NCBI GenBank assembly: GCA_024405395.1
Contig: JAKSOW010000026.1
Coordinates: 1-33,511 of the forward strand
DNA length: 33,511 nucleotides
Source of the DNA: Kiritimatiellia bacterium
GTDB taxonomy: Bacteria > Verrucomicrobiota > Kiritimatiellia > RFP12 > UBA1067
Direction: 5' to 3'
Part shown: piece by piece, positions 8,199 to 16,959 of the stretch
Position numbering within the stretch: position 1 is the stretch's first letter
How the letters are laid out: the number at the start of each line of letters is the position of its first letter
The notes under the pieces: generated by a model
Database searches by the model: none
The model's input: the letters and a program-made list of their open reading frames with translations, nothing else
What the model was told of the DNA's origin: nothing
Made by a program: the position numbers and the translations under genes

Positions 8199-9292
8199 GG
8201 AAGCGCGCCAGCGATCCGCTTTCCTGGCTCATCGCCAACCGGGATTGTCCTGGCCTCAAGTGCCTGGTGGGGCTGCGTACAGGCAACAAGCGCCTTGCGC
8301 TCAGCGCCTTCGCAGACTTGCTGCGGCAAGAAGGTACCCCCGACTGCAACCTGTTCTGGATAGACTTTGAGGCCCCCAAGTTCCGATCGCTCTGCACCGC
8401 CGAACAGATTCTCCAATACATCAACGCCGCCGAGCCCCAGCCTGGGATGCGGTATCTGTTCCTCATTGAGCCCACCGCACGCGCCTATTCCGGACGCATC
8501 ATCTCCAATCTGCTGAAGCAGCCCGACCTCAACATCTTCGCCGCAAGCTCCAACAACCAGCTCGTCATGGTCGAATCCGAACGGAATCCGGATTTTCCCC
8601 GCATGCTCAGAACGGTCTACCCCCCGTCCTATTCTGACTTGCCGCGTGAACGCCTGGACAGCATCTGGAACACGATTCTCATACGCGATGTCCTCAACCG
8701 TGAAAAATTGGGCGATGCGCGCGCCATTGAGGCCATCACCGAGATTCTCTCGGACAATCTGGGGCTTCCGCTGAGCTTTCGGCAGATCGGCGCGGCAGTC
8801 CAGCCGCTTTGCGGACGCGTCCTGTCCGCCACGACAATCAGCGACTACACCACTTCTCTGTGCGACAGCTATCTAGTGCATCGCGTCCCCACCTACGACA
8901 TCTTCGAGGGACAAGAGCGCGGCTCGAAGACCGTCTACTACTACACGTCGACGACGCTGCGCCATGCCCGCTTCGGCACGCCGGCAGATGCCGACTATCG
9001 GCACAGAGTCCTCAAAAACGAGGTCTTCATTGAGCTGCTGCGCCGTTACCCCACGGTATGGCTGGGCGACTACAACGGCACGCCATTCGATTTTGTCGTG
9101 CGCGAGAAAGGCAGTCTCCTGGCCATCATGGTGGCGCCAGACTGCACCGGAGATGTGCCCGCCGATGTCCTGGCGCCATTCTCGCGTATTCCCGACGAAT
9201 TGAAGGTCGAGAAGATTCTTCTGGGATTCACTCCACCCGCTGCACTGCCGCCGCAGGTGGAGTTCCTATCGCTCACGAAGTTTCTCGTCTAG
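8195..9292 (+). CDS. DUF4143-like protein with degenerate ATPase motifs
   Basis: The 365 residues follow the layout of DUF4143 ATPases but with altered key residues. The P-loop position reads VGLRTGNKRLAL instead of GxxxxGKT/S. The Walker B position reads LFLIEP, lacking the usual aspartate-glutamate pair. The sensor-like stretch IFAASSNNQLVM is kept. The C-terminal part has a winged-helix-like region (SATTISDYTTSLCDSYLVHRVP) and a nuclease-like core FDFVVREKG followed by AIMVAP, where family members have E-x-K or Q-x-S/A. It therefore looks like a pseudo-enzyme or binding scaffold. The ATG is chosen because it overlaps the tetR stop; upstream extension would be shadow sequence inside tetR. 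It converges with the alcohol dehydrogenase gene, 9 bp apart. Confidence 0.8.
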   Translation: MRKRASDPLSWLIANRDCPGLKCLVGLRTGNKRLALSAFADLLRQEGTPDCNLFWIDFEAPKFRSLCTAEQILQYINAAEPQPGMRYLFLIEPTARAYSGRIISNLLKQPDLNIFAASSNNQLVMVESERNPDFPRMLRTVYPPSYSDLPRERLDSIWNTILIRDVLNREKLGDARAIEAITEILSDNLGLPLSFRQIGAAVQPLCGRVLSATTISDYTTSLCDSYLVHRVPTYDIFEGQERGSKTVYYYTSTTLRHARFGTPADADYRHRVLKNEVFIELLRRYPTVWLGDYNGTPFDFVVREKGSLLAIMVAPDCTGDVPADVLAPFSRIPDELKVEKILLGFTPPAALPPQVEFLSLTKFLV

Positions 9293-9301
9293 GCGACCGC
9301 C

Positions 9302-10516
9302 TTAGAAATCGATTTCGCTGTCGTCCCAGCAGCAACGCAGCACCTTCTCCATGAGCTTGACGTCCATCTGGCGCGGATTGCAGCCTGTGCAGGCGTCGCC
9401 CATTGCGTTCTCGGCGATCTGCGCAGCCTTGGCCTCAAATTCCTCGGCCTTGACCATGCCCTCGCCGGGCAGGCCATTGACGGCATAGTCCTTGATGCAG
9501 TGCGGAATGTTGAGGTCATCGTTGAACTTGCGGCACCACGCGATCAGGGCGGCGATCTTGGCCTCCTGGGAAGTCTCCGCGCCGGCGAGCTTGAGTTCGT
9601 CCGCGCACATCGCATAGCGCTCGGCGGCAAACGGCACTGCCGCATTGAACTTGATGACCTTGGGCAAATACATCGCGTTCGCGGCGCCGTGGATGATGTG
9701 ACCGCCCGAGAACGCCGCACCCGTCTTGTGCGCCAACGAGTGGACGATACCTAGCAGAGCATTCGAGAAGCTCATGCCAGCGAGGCACTGCGCATCGTGC
9801 ATGATGGCGCGCGCCTTCTCGCAGCCCTTGTAGGAGTTAACGAGCGAGTCACGGATCATCTTCATCGAATGGATCGCGAGCGCATCCGAATACGGGCTGT
9901 GCGCCACGGCGACAATAGCCTCGAGGTCATGCGTAAGGGCGTCCATGCCCGTGTGGGCGCAGAGCTTCTGCGGCATCGTGAGCGTGAGCTCAGGATCCAC
10001 AATCGCGATGTCGGGCGTGATCTCGAAGTCGGCAATCGGGAACTTAATACCCTTCTGATAATCGGTGATGATCGAGAAGGCCGTCACCTCGGTGGCCGTG
10101 CCGGAGGTGGAAGAGATCGCGACAAAGTGCGCCTTCGTGCGGAGCTTCGGAAGGCCAAAGACCTTGCACATGTCCTCGAACGTCGTTTCGGGATACTCGT
10201 ACTTGATCCACATCGCCTTCGCGGCGTCAATCGGCGAACCGCCGCCCATCGCGATGATCCAGTCGGGCTGGAACTCCTGCATGACGGCGGCGCCCTTCAT
10301 CACGGTCTCAACGGAGGGATCGCTCTCGATACCCTCGAAGATCTTGACCTCCATGCCGGCTTCCTTGAGATAATCCTCGGCGCGCTGGAGGAATCCGCCG
10401 CGCTTCATGGAGCCACCGCCCACGCAGATGATGGCACGCCGGCCTTTGAGGGATTTAAGCGTCTCCAAAGCGCCCTTGCCGTGATAGACGTCGCGGGGAA
10501 GACAGAAACGTGCCAT
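9302..10516 (-). CDS. Iron-containing alcohol dehydrogenase
   Basis: This 404-residue, full-length group III alcohol dehydrogenase is cytoplasmic. It would interconvert aldehydes and alcohols with NAD(P)H and is probably used in fermentation. The nucleotide-binding motif is GGGSPIDAAK (91-100). The expected metal ligands are all present: D192 and H196 in GMDALTHDLEA, H263 in GIVHSLAHKTGA, and H276 in HIIHGAANA. The C-terminus is extended by a cysteine-containing stretch (CTGCNPRQMD) typical of this subgroup. AAGGAG lies 10 nt before the ATG. It has its own promoter with an overlapping palindrome, and no linked fermentation gene is seen nearby. The substrate cannot be read from the sequence. 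Confidence 0.93.
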   Translation of the reverse strand: MARFCLPRDVYHGKGALETLKSLKGRRAIICVGGGSMKRGGFLQRAEDYLKEAGMEVKIFEGIESDPSVETVMKGAAVMQEFQPDWIIAMGGGSPIDAAKAMWIKYEYPETTFEDMCKVFGLPKLRTKAHFVAISSTSGTATEVTAFSIITDYQKGIKFPIADFEITPDIAIVDPELTLTMPQKLCAHTGMDALTHDLEAIVAVAHSPYSDALAIHSMKMIRDSLVNSYKGCEKARAIMHDAQCLAGMSFSNALLGIVHSLAHKTGAAFSGGHIIHGAANAMYLPKVIKFNAAVPFAAERYAMCADELKLAGAETSQEAKIAALIAWCRKFNDDLNIPHCIKDYAVNGLPGEGMVKAEEFEAKAAQIAENAMGDACTGCNPRQMDVKLMEKVLRCCWDDSEIDF

Positions 10517-10570
10517 GATGTAACTACTCCTTGTTTAGCGGATGATTATGAGTAAAACGAAACTGAGTCC

Positions 10571-10599
10571 ATTATATCCCGTCCCGTTGACCTAGTCAA
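10571..10599 (-). promoter_or_regulatory. Promoter of the alcohol dehydrogenase gene
   Basis: On the minus strand, TTGACT (10594-10599), a 17-nt spacer and TATAAT (10571-10576) form the best sigma70-type promoter in the window. The predicted leader is about 47 nt and includes the AAGGAG ribosome site. Confidence 0.75.
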
Positions 10600-10603
10600 C
10601 GGG
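10583..10603. promoter_or_regulatory. Perfect 9-bp palindrome over the -35 box (possible operator)
   Basis: CCCGTTGAC and GTCAACGGG are perfect inverted arms around a 3-nt centre. The -35 hexamer lies inside the repeat, as expected for a repressor site. It could also be a weak hairpin after the gene ending at 10648, but no T-tract follows on the minus strand. Confidence 0.5.
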
Positions 10604-10647
10604 CAAATTTCTTCCTCGGCGGCAGATGGGTAGAGACTGACACGGCC

Positions 10648-13614
10648 TCACGGCGCATTGTGGCGGATGGTGAATCTGCGGAGCAGGCCCTTGAAATAGC
10701 TTGGCGGCACTTTGCCGGTGCCGAGTTCGGTCTTGTCGTGTCCGCCAAAGATGGCGGGCTTGAACGCGTAGGCGCGCCCCACCCACGGCATCCGCTTCTC
10801 CACACCATTGACGCGGAATACAAGTTCTCGGAAGTCGTAGGACACGAAAATCTCGTTCCATTCCCCGTTGTTCACCTTCAGCCCCGTCGTGAACTTCGGT
10901 TCACGCGTGAGATCCCGATCACCCCATGTGGCGAAAAGCTCCCCTTCGCGGATGAAGAGCGAGAGCGAGCCGCGAATCCAGGAGAAATGCCGGAAGAGCG
11001 TCATCGGCTTCGCGGGATCATACTGCGGCTTCACCTCCATCTCGAGCGTAAACGCCGCCTGCGGAAACGCTTCGCGCGGAAAGTTGATGTAGTCGTTCAC
11101 GCCGTCAAACGCCAGGCACCACCGACCTTCCTCCTGCCGCCACGCGGGCACACGGCACCCGGGCGCAATGCGTCCTTTGTCGATGCCCGAATAGGCCTCG
11201 CAATAGAAAATGCCGCCACCCAGATGCGCGTTGAAGAACGGCTGGTGTCCATTCACCAGCGCCGCGCCAGCCGTGGGATCAAACTGGTAGTCAAGAACCG
11301 GCACCAGCGCACCCGGCGTCTGCGCCGTGGACGGACGCTCCAGCACCTCGTCCCATACCGGCACGGTGGTATCCACCGCAGGCAGGGCGTCCGGACGGAA
11401 CGGACGCGAACGCCACAGACGTCCCGAGGTCGTGATTGCGCGGAAATGGAAAACGGGATAAGGCGTGCGCGTCTCTGTGGTGCCCCGCCAATTCACGGTA
11501 GCCGTCCCCAATTGCGGCGGCAGGCTCGGCACGTCGAAGATCCGGCGCGCGTCCACGCGGAAGGACGTATTCGCATTCATCACCGCCCCGGCGATGCCCT
11601 GGTCAACCAGATCCTTCACCGCGAACACCGCCGGCGTGAACCCTGTCTGCTTTTCCAGCTCAACGACGATCTTCGCCGAACCGATCTGGCTCTTGGGCAC
11701 CTGGATGATATAGGCCGTCTCCTGCGTCCAGAAAAGCGTGCGCACCCTAAAGCCTTCGGCATCCTTGAGCGGCGTCAGCCTGCCGGCGTCGACATTCGCA
11801 AGCCAAAGCGGCGCAAAGCGACAACCTGACGCTCCCGAGACGGCCACGCGGAGATTTCCCCCACGCACCGCGCCATCCCGCGGCACGGTGAACGCCAGGC
11901 GCACCACCACATTGCTCGTGAAGTCGAATTCCCCTTCGGTTCCGCAGGCCGACTGCTCGTTTTCGTTCTCGATGAGCTCCACCGAGGCGAGCGGCTCGCC
12001 GAAGTCCGCCTGCAGCGAATAGTCGTACACGCCTTTGTCCTTGGCCTTCACCTCGGCGGTGACCCGTTGTGGCTTCGCGAGGTCACGCAGCGAATGCCGC
12101 ACGGTCTTGTACACAAATGACACGGAGGGATCGATGCGCAGCGGCGAAAAGCCGGCATAGGCCTTGCCGTCCACCGTGAGCGACGGTACCAGCACCGTCC
12201 CGCCCGGCAAGGCCGTCGAGGGGAGCCGATAGTCCACAGACCCCAGCTTCGAGGGGTCAATCGTCTCGGGCGGGAAGGCCGCCACCGTCTGGCCATCCAC
12301 ATCCGAAAAGGACAGCTGAACCGACATCGGCTTCGTCCATACGCCATCCGGCACATTCAGCACTTCGAAGTGCAACAGTTCGCCACATTTCGCCGTGGCA
12401 CGGTAGGTCAACGCCAGCGGCGGAACCGACGTGTCGTCGCCCGGGAACGGATCCGGCGGCAGGCCCTTCATCAGCCGCGAATGCCATCGCAGGATGCGTC
12501 CCGCCAGCGTCCCGCCCCACACGGTGGGCTGGAACATGGTGTTTTCGTTCACCTCGTTCCACTCAAAGAAGATGAGATAGTCCGGATTGAGGCGCATCAC
12601 GCTCGCCAAGTTGCTGCGTAGCGTGAATGTCCCCTCCTCCGAATGGTCATGCCCGGTGAAGTGGTTCACATAGCCCTGATGCACATAGAAGCCCAGCACC
12701 TTCTCCCTGTATTCGGGCAGGGACAGCAAACGCGCAATCATCGGGGCGGTGTACGCGTCGAAGAACGAGAGGTCGTAGTAGGAACAATACTGTCCCTTGG
12801 GATTGCGCCGCTTCTCGGTGGCGCTCAACTGGATTCCACCCACGGCATCGAGCACGTCGCGCAGGGCCTGCTCAAGCTCCGTCTGCTGCTGCGCGGTAAG
12901 TGCACCCTGTTGATGGAAAGCCTCCTGCAGCCGCCTGAGAACCGCCATGTCAATGTCACCACACAGCACAAAGTCGCTGTTGCCGAGTTCTCGCACGAGA
13001 TCGGCGTAGAACTGCCTGTGCTGCGCGGCTTTGAACATGCGGTAGTTGTAGGTGGGCACCAGCACCTTGCCGTTGATGCGCGTGGCGCGCGGACTTCCCT
13101 GCATCTCCCGCACCACGGCGGCGAAGGCCTTCACGTCCGGACCGGACTTGTCGACGGCCTCCCCGTATGAGACAATCGGCAGCACGTTCAGCTGCGCCGT
13201 CCCCGCCGCCGCGAACCAGCCATCAAGCCTGGACAGCGTGCTCACCTGCCGCTTATTGACGAAGATGTCGAATCCATCCAGTCCATAGCGCACCAGCTGG
13301 GCACCGTGAACCCCAAAGCTCGCAGGCGTCTCATACGCGAACTTCTCGGGGCGCGTCGCGCGGTTCCAGAAGAGCGGCCGATCGATCCAATAGTGCAGAT
13401 AGTCCTGGAACATCCCGTACTTCACGAGGAACTCGGCGTACAGGAGCGTCTCCTTCGCCAAACGCGGACGCGTGCCCACAACGGGCTGATCAAAATGAGC
13501 CGAGCGCGAATAGGCAATCTCAGGGCCATTGGCAAAGACCAACAGCCCCGAATCGGCGCCCAACGCCGACAACAAGCCCGCCCAGACGCCGACGGCAAAA
13601 ATGCAGAGCCTCAT
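10648..13614 (-). CDS. Large secreted glycoside-hydrolase-like protein (GH71/GH99-like barrel) with C-terminal LamG-like domain
   Basis: This 988-residue protein has a signal peptide (MRLCIFAVGVWAGLLSALGA). Residues about 24-390 resemble the TIM barrel of GH71/GH99-type enzymes, with YGLDGFDIFVNKR, a mid-barrel LCGDIDM and the acidic stretch FFEWNEVNE (349-357) near the usual catalytic end. GH71 enzymes cut alpha-1,3-glucan and GH99 cuts alpha-mannan; which applies here, if either, cannot be decided. The middle (about 400-800) is beta-rich without a recognised family. Residues about 830-988 look like a concanavalin/LamG domain (WCLAFDGVNDYINFP, then FTLEMEVKPQYDPAKPMTLFRHFSW). The ATG at 13614 is preferred over an ATG at 13647 that overlaps the upstream gene. 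It is the last gene of a five-gene operon. Confidence 0.7.
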   Translation of the reverse strand: MRLCIFAVGVWAGLLSALGADSGLLVFANGPEIAYSRSAHFDQPVVGTRPRLAKETLLYAEFLVKYGMFQDYLHYWIDRPLFWNRATRPEKFAYETPASFGVHGAQLVRYGLDGFDIFVNKRQVSTLSRLDGWFAAAGTAQLNVLPIVSYGEAVDKSGPDVKAFAAVVREMQGSPRATRINGKVLVPTYNYRMFKAAQHRQFYADLVRELGNSDFVLCGDIDMAVLRRLQEAFHQQGALTAQQQTELEQALRDVLDAVGGIQLSATEKRRNPKGQYCSYYDLSFFDAYTAPMIARLLSLPEYREKVLGFYVHQGYVNHFTGHDHSEEGTFTLRSNLASVMRLNPDYLIFFEWNEVNENTMFQPTVWGGTLAGRILRWHSRLMKGLPPDPFPGDDTSVPPLALTYRATAKCGELLHFEVLNVPDGVWTKPMSVQLSFSDVDGQTVAAFPPETIDPSKLGSVDYRLPSTALPGGTVLVPSLTVDGKAYAGFSPLRIDPSVSFVYKTVRHSLRDLAKPQRVTAEVKAKDKGVYDYSLQADFGEPLASVELIENENEQSACGTEGEFDFTSNVVVRLAFTVPRDGAVRGGNLRVAVSGASGCRFAPLWLANVDAGRLTPLKDAEGFRVRTLFWTQETAYIIQVPKSQIGSAKIVVELEKQTGFTPAVFAVKDLVDQGIAGAVMNANTSFRVDARRIFDVPSLPPQLGTATVNWRGTTETRTPYPVFHFRAITTSGRLWRSRPFRPDALPAVDTTVPVWDEVLERPSTAQTPGALVPVLDYQFDPTAGAALVNGHQPFFNAHLGGGIFYCEAYSGIDKGRIAPGCRVPAWRQEEGRWCLAFDGVNDYINFPREAFPQAAFTLEMEVKPQYDPAKPMTLFRHFSWIRGSLSLFIREGELFATWGDRDLTREPKFTTGLKVNNGEWNEIFVSYDFRELVFRVNGVEKRMPWVGRAYAFKPAIFGGHDKTELGTGKVPPSYFKGLLRRFTIRHNAP

Positions 13615-13634
13615 GCGACAGGAGACCCGCAGGC

Positions 13635-14540
13635 TCAGGCGCCCCATTTGCGCGAGGCGTTCTCGGCAATCCACTGGCGCGAGACGTTCACCGCGTCGAG
13701 ATTCATGTCCACCAGCGGCGTGCAGTGGAAGATGACGCCCGAAATCGCCTGGGCCTTCAGGAGCCGCGAGGTCTGTGCCAGCTGATTCTCCATCGTTGCG
13801 CCCGGCATCGGCTTCTTGCCGCCGAAGTCCCACATGTACTGCCCCAGCAACACCGGCTTTTCGTTGCCAATCAACTCGCGCAGACGGCTCACGCGCCCTT
13901 CGATGCCACCCGTGTTCTTGCCGTGCCAGAACCACAGCGTGATCTCATCACAGAGATCCAGCACGCTCTTCTGTTCGTCCTTGATGTCGTTCGCGTCAGA
14001 ATAGAGCACCACGCACAGCTTCATGCCGCGCGCGGCGAGGCCTTCCTTGGCCTTTGCGATCTGCTGCACCGTGACGCCTTTCGCGGCACCGCTCCAGAAG
14101 TCATCCATCACGAAATGCGAGAGATTGGGCATCTTGTCGGCCAGCTCGAAGCCCAGGCACACCTTTTCGTCGAAAGGCTCGACGGCACTGTCGGTGATCG
14201 AGAAGCCCACGCGCTTCGTCGCGGTGAACTGCGTCATGTATTCGGCAAGGTCTGCCTTCGTGGGCAGATTGCGCCACCGCACGACGAAGCAACCGGGAAT
14301 GTTCATCTCGCGGCAGGCCGCCGCCATGTCGATGCGACGGTCAAAAGGCAGATTGTACTGCTCCTTGGCACCCTTCATCGAGGCGAAGGACATCGCATGA
14401 TGGCCCCACATCCACAGCCGATCGCCGATCGTCGGTCCATACGGCACACGCCCGCAGGAACCCAGCCCACAGCTGCAGCAGCCGCCAACCAGCGCCGTGG
14501 CGCCCGCGCCCATGAGAAATTCACGTCTGTTGAGGTCCAT
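13635..14540 (-). CDS. Tat-exported lipoprotein-like protein, TIM-barrel glycosidase-like, function unknown
   Basis: This 301-residue protein begins with a twin-arginine signal (NRREFLMG, residues 4-11) and a lipobox-like LVGGC (C21), followed by a cysteine-rich CCSCGLGSCG. The body has repeated beta-alpha units typical of a TIM barrel: CFVVRW, RVGFSIT, LSHFVMDDFWSG, MKLCVVLYSD, EITLWFWHGK and PVLLGQYMWDFG. The acidic VMDDFWSG is a plausible active-site strand. I cannot assign a glycoside hydrolase family. AAAGGA precedes the ATG. It lies 17 bp after the esterase gene and 20 bp before the GH71-like gene, so it is probably an accessory enzyme of the same degradative operon. Confidence 0.75.
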   Translation of the reverse strand: MDLNRREFLMGAGATALVGGCCSCGLGSCGRVPYGPTIGDRLWMWGHHAMSFASMKGAKEQYNLPFDRRIDMAAACREMNIPGCFVVRWRNLPTKADLAEYMTQFTATKRVGFSITDSAVEPFDEKVCLGFELADKMPNLSHFVMDDFWSGAAKGVTVQQIAKAKEGLAARGMKLCVVLYSDANDIKDEQKSVLDLCDEITLWFWHGKNTGGIEGRVSRLRELIGNEKPVLLGQYMWDFGGKKPMPGATMENQLAQTSRLLKAQAISGVIFHCTPLVDMNLDAVNVSRQWIAENASRKWGA

Positions 14541-14557
14541 TCTGTTGTCCTTTGCCT

Positions 14558-15772
14558 TTAGGGTTTTAAGATGACGCGCAGCCGCGCCGTATAGTCAGGA
14601 TCGCCAGCCAGCGGCTCAGCGGAAAGGGTTTGAGGCGCGCGGCCATTCACCATCACGGAAAAAGGCCGGGCCAAATCACCCATCGCGGGCGCCAGGAGGA
14701 TGGCAAATTCGTTGACATTCTCCGCAGTCACGCGAAAACGGTTATCGCCCAGATTCTCGGCCGAAAGGCGTGCGCCTTCACGCCAGACACGGCGCAGCGT
14801 GTAGGTCTGCTGCGCGAGCTCTGCGTCTGTGCGGGCAACCGCGGGCCCCTCCAGGAGAATGGCGTCCACCAGGAATTCCCCCACCTCTTCGCGGATGATC
14901 TCCAGCCAGCGCGCACGCGTGATGAAGGTGAAGTCGGGATGCCGGCTGCCGCAGGGCGTTTCCAGCACGGCCTTCGCGGGATAGGGGTTGCGTCGTTGCC
15001 GCGCGGCCCAGGCGAAGAATCGGCGCGTTGCGGCACGGGCAGCGGGCCAAGCCAGCGAATGCCCCTCCGCGTGTTCATCGTAGATATGCTCCACGCCATC
15101 GCGCTGCATAAGCTCATGCGCCGCACGGGCAAAGGAGACGCCACACCAATGGTGGCGCCGCGGCTCGGGCAGCGTCATCTTGAACGCGTCCGCGCAGTCG
15201 TTGCGTCCATGCTGAAGATAGACCGGCGTGCCGTAAAGCGTGCGGAAGTCGGCTTCCCACCACGCGCCGGCGCTCATCCACACGCCGGCGAAGCGATCCG
15301 CCATCACCTGCCCCAGATGATAGGCCCCGAAGCCGCCCATGGAGTGTCCGCCCAGGAACACGCGGTTAGGGTCAACGTCGAAATGCCGTTTCGCCGCCGC
15401 AATCAGCGCATCAATGGCATGTTCCGTGCCGGCGGCATTCCAGCGCGAACTGTGCCGCGTGGGCGGTGCCGAAGCCGCCGCCACCACAAATGGCGCCGAG
15501 GCGAATTCAGGCTGCAACCAGCCGTTCTCGCCCAGATAACGCGCAGGCGCATCCACCGGCGAGGTCTTGTCGCCGCCGTGCAGGAAGATGAGCAGCGGCA
15601 CATTCTTCTTGCCCTCCAGTGCAGGCGGCACATAATAGTAGACGCGGCCCTCATCCCGCCCGGGCGCAGGCGCCTCGAAGAACAGACGTCCCACCGCAGC
15701 CCCCGACGCGTGCGTCAGTCCAAAGACGGTAGCCCCCAGCAACAAAACCGAACGGATGAACGCGATGTACAT
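14558..15772 (-). CDS. Secreted alpha/beta-hydrolase esterase (CE1/PHB-depolymerase-like)
   Basis: This 404-residue protein has a signal peptide (about 1-25) and an alpha/beta-hydrolase fold. The oxyanion-hole region is LIFLHGGD (61-68). The nucleophile elbow is GGHSMGG with S144, and the likely triad partners are D192 (QHGRND) and H238 (AEGHS). This resembles feruloyl/acetyl esterases and poly-hydroxybutyrate depolymerases, and in this operon it most likely removes acyl groups from a polysaccharide. The last 110 residues form a separate beta-rich module (FTFITRARWLEII onward), probably for binding. A TTG 6 nt upstream (15778) could also start translation; the ATG at 15772 is preferred. The gap to the upstream M20 gene is 12 bp. 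Confidence 0.85.
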   Translation of the reverse strand: MYIAFIRSVLLLGATVFGLTHASGAAVGRLFFEAPAPGRDEGRVYYYVPPALEGKKNVPLLIFLHGGDKTSPVDAPARYLGENGWLQPEFASAPFVVAAASAPPTRHSSRWNAAGTEHAIDALIAAAKRHFDVDPNRVFLGGHSMGGFGAYHLGQVMADRFAGVWMSAGAWWEADFRTLYGTPVYLQHGRNDCADAFKMTLPEPRRHHWCGVSFARAAHELMQRDGVEHIYDEHAEGHSLAWPAARAATRRFFAWAARQRRNPYPAKAVLETPCGSRHPDFTFITRARWLEIIREEVGEFLVDAILLEGPAVARTDAELAQQTYTLRRVWREGARLSAENLGDNRFRVTAENVNEFAILLAPAMGDLARPFSVMVNGRAPQTLSAEPLAGDPDYTARLRVILKP

Positions 15773-15784
15773 GGCCAATCTGGG

Positions 15785-16924
15785 TTACTTTCCCGCGGTG
15801 GTCACGAAATCGATGAGCCAGTCGGCCGTCACGCCAATGGAGGAGACGCTTTCCCATTCATCGGGCGCATGCGCGCCGCCGCCCTTGGTGCCAATCACCA
15901 TAACCGGCACGCCGCAGTCGTAGAAGCAGCGCGCGTCCGTGGCGGCGAGCATCCGCTCAAGCGGAATGTCCTCACCCGGATAGGCCTTGCGCATCGTCGC
16001 GCGCAGAGCTGCCACGAGAGGATGATTGGGGTCGGAGCTGCAGGGCTTGGAGTCTTCACCCCGCACCACCTCCAGGCCTGTTACTTCGCGGATGAGCTTC
16101 TCCGCCTCGTCAGCACTCTCGGGTCGCACGCTGCGAAGGTTCACGACAAAGGAGGCCTCATCGGGGATACGGTTGAGCGCACCACCATCACCCTTTACAT
16201 AGGTCGCGGAGAGGACATCCGTCCATTTGTCCGGGGGAAGCGGGAACTTGGCGTCCCAGGCCGCACGCAGTTTGGCGTAGCCCAGCATCAGACGCGTGAT
16301 CTGGTCGTCCGAGGTCCAGGGCCGAGAGGAATGGCCTCCCTTGCCGCGCGCCGTGACCGTGAAATAGGTGTGCCCCTTCTGCGCGTAGATGATACGGTTC
16401 CAGCCGCCATCCACCACTAGGGCCATCTTCCGCGGCCGATAGCCACGCTCCACCAGCGCCCGCGTGGTCTCGCCGCCAATCTCCTCGTCGGCGCCGAAAA
16501 TGCACCCCACCGAGGCCTTGCCGTTCAAGGCCGCCAGCACCTGCGCCACCGCCACGCAGTTGCCTTTGCAGTCGCTTACGCCACGGCCGAACACCTTGTC
16601 GCCTTCGCGGCGCATGGGATAAAGATTGTCCTCGGCGGGCACCGTGTCGAGATGGGCCGCGAAGACAAAGTCCTGCTCCTTACCAGGCTGCGTGGCGGCA
16701 AAAAGCACCTCATGGCCGTCCGATAGCTTCTCCAGCGTGCAGGCGACGCCCCGCCTCTCGAGCCAGGCCTTCATGAGGCGCTGCGCGCGATTGACGGCAG
16801 GAATGTCGCGGGAGAAACTGCGCACCGAAACAAGCTCGCCCAAGAAATCGACATCGGGCACGGTAGCACCCATAAGGCCGCCACATGTGGACAGGGCAAA
16901 AAGGGAAATCAGTAGTCTTTTCAT
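15785..16924 (-). CDS. Periplasmic M20 family metallopeptidase
   Basis: This 379-residue zinc peptidase or deacylase has a signal peptide (MKRLLISLFALSTCGGLMGA). The M20 metal site is complete: H91 and D93 in AAHLDTVP, D118 in GRGVSDCKG, the catalytic E147 with E148 in GADEEIGG, D172 in VVDGG and H352 in GGGAHAPDE. The dimerisation domain lies near KGGHSSRPWT. Members hydrolyse amide bonds of small peptides or N-acylated amino acids. An exported form inside a glycan-degradation operon may trim peptides or N-acyl groups from glycoconjugates, which is inference. The ATG at 16924 begins the signal peptide; upstream frame extension overlaps the neighbouring gene and is rejected. AAGG lies 10 nt upstream. 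Confidence 0.92.
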   Translation of the reverse strand: MKRLLISLFALSTCGGLMGATVPDVDFLGELVSVRSFSRDIPAVNRAQRLMKAWLERRGVACTLEKLSDGHEVLFAATQPGKEQDFVFAAHLDTVPAEDNLYPMRREGDKVFGRGVSDCKGNCVAVAQVLAALNGKASVGCIFGADEEIGGETTRALVERGYRPRKMALVVDGGWNRIIYAQKGHTYFTVTARGKGGHSSRPWTSDDQITRLMLGYAKLRAAWDAKFPLPPDKWTDVLSATYVKGDGGALNRIPDEASFVVNLRSVRPESADEAEKLIREVTGLEVVRGEDSKPCSSDPNHPLVAALRATMRKAYPGEDIPLERMLAATDARCFYDCGVPVMVIGTKGGGAHAPDEWESVSSIGVTADWLIDFVTTAGK

Positions 16925-16959
16925 GGGATCAAACCTTGGGGCTCTGAATTTGAGACGAA

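Noticed and set aside
10660..10720. A TGGC...TTGC arrangement resembling a sigma-54 promoter
   Set aside because: It is inside the coding region of the GH71-like gene and the spacing is wrong for -24/-12 elements.
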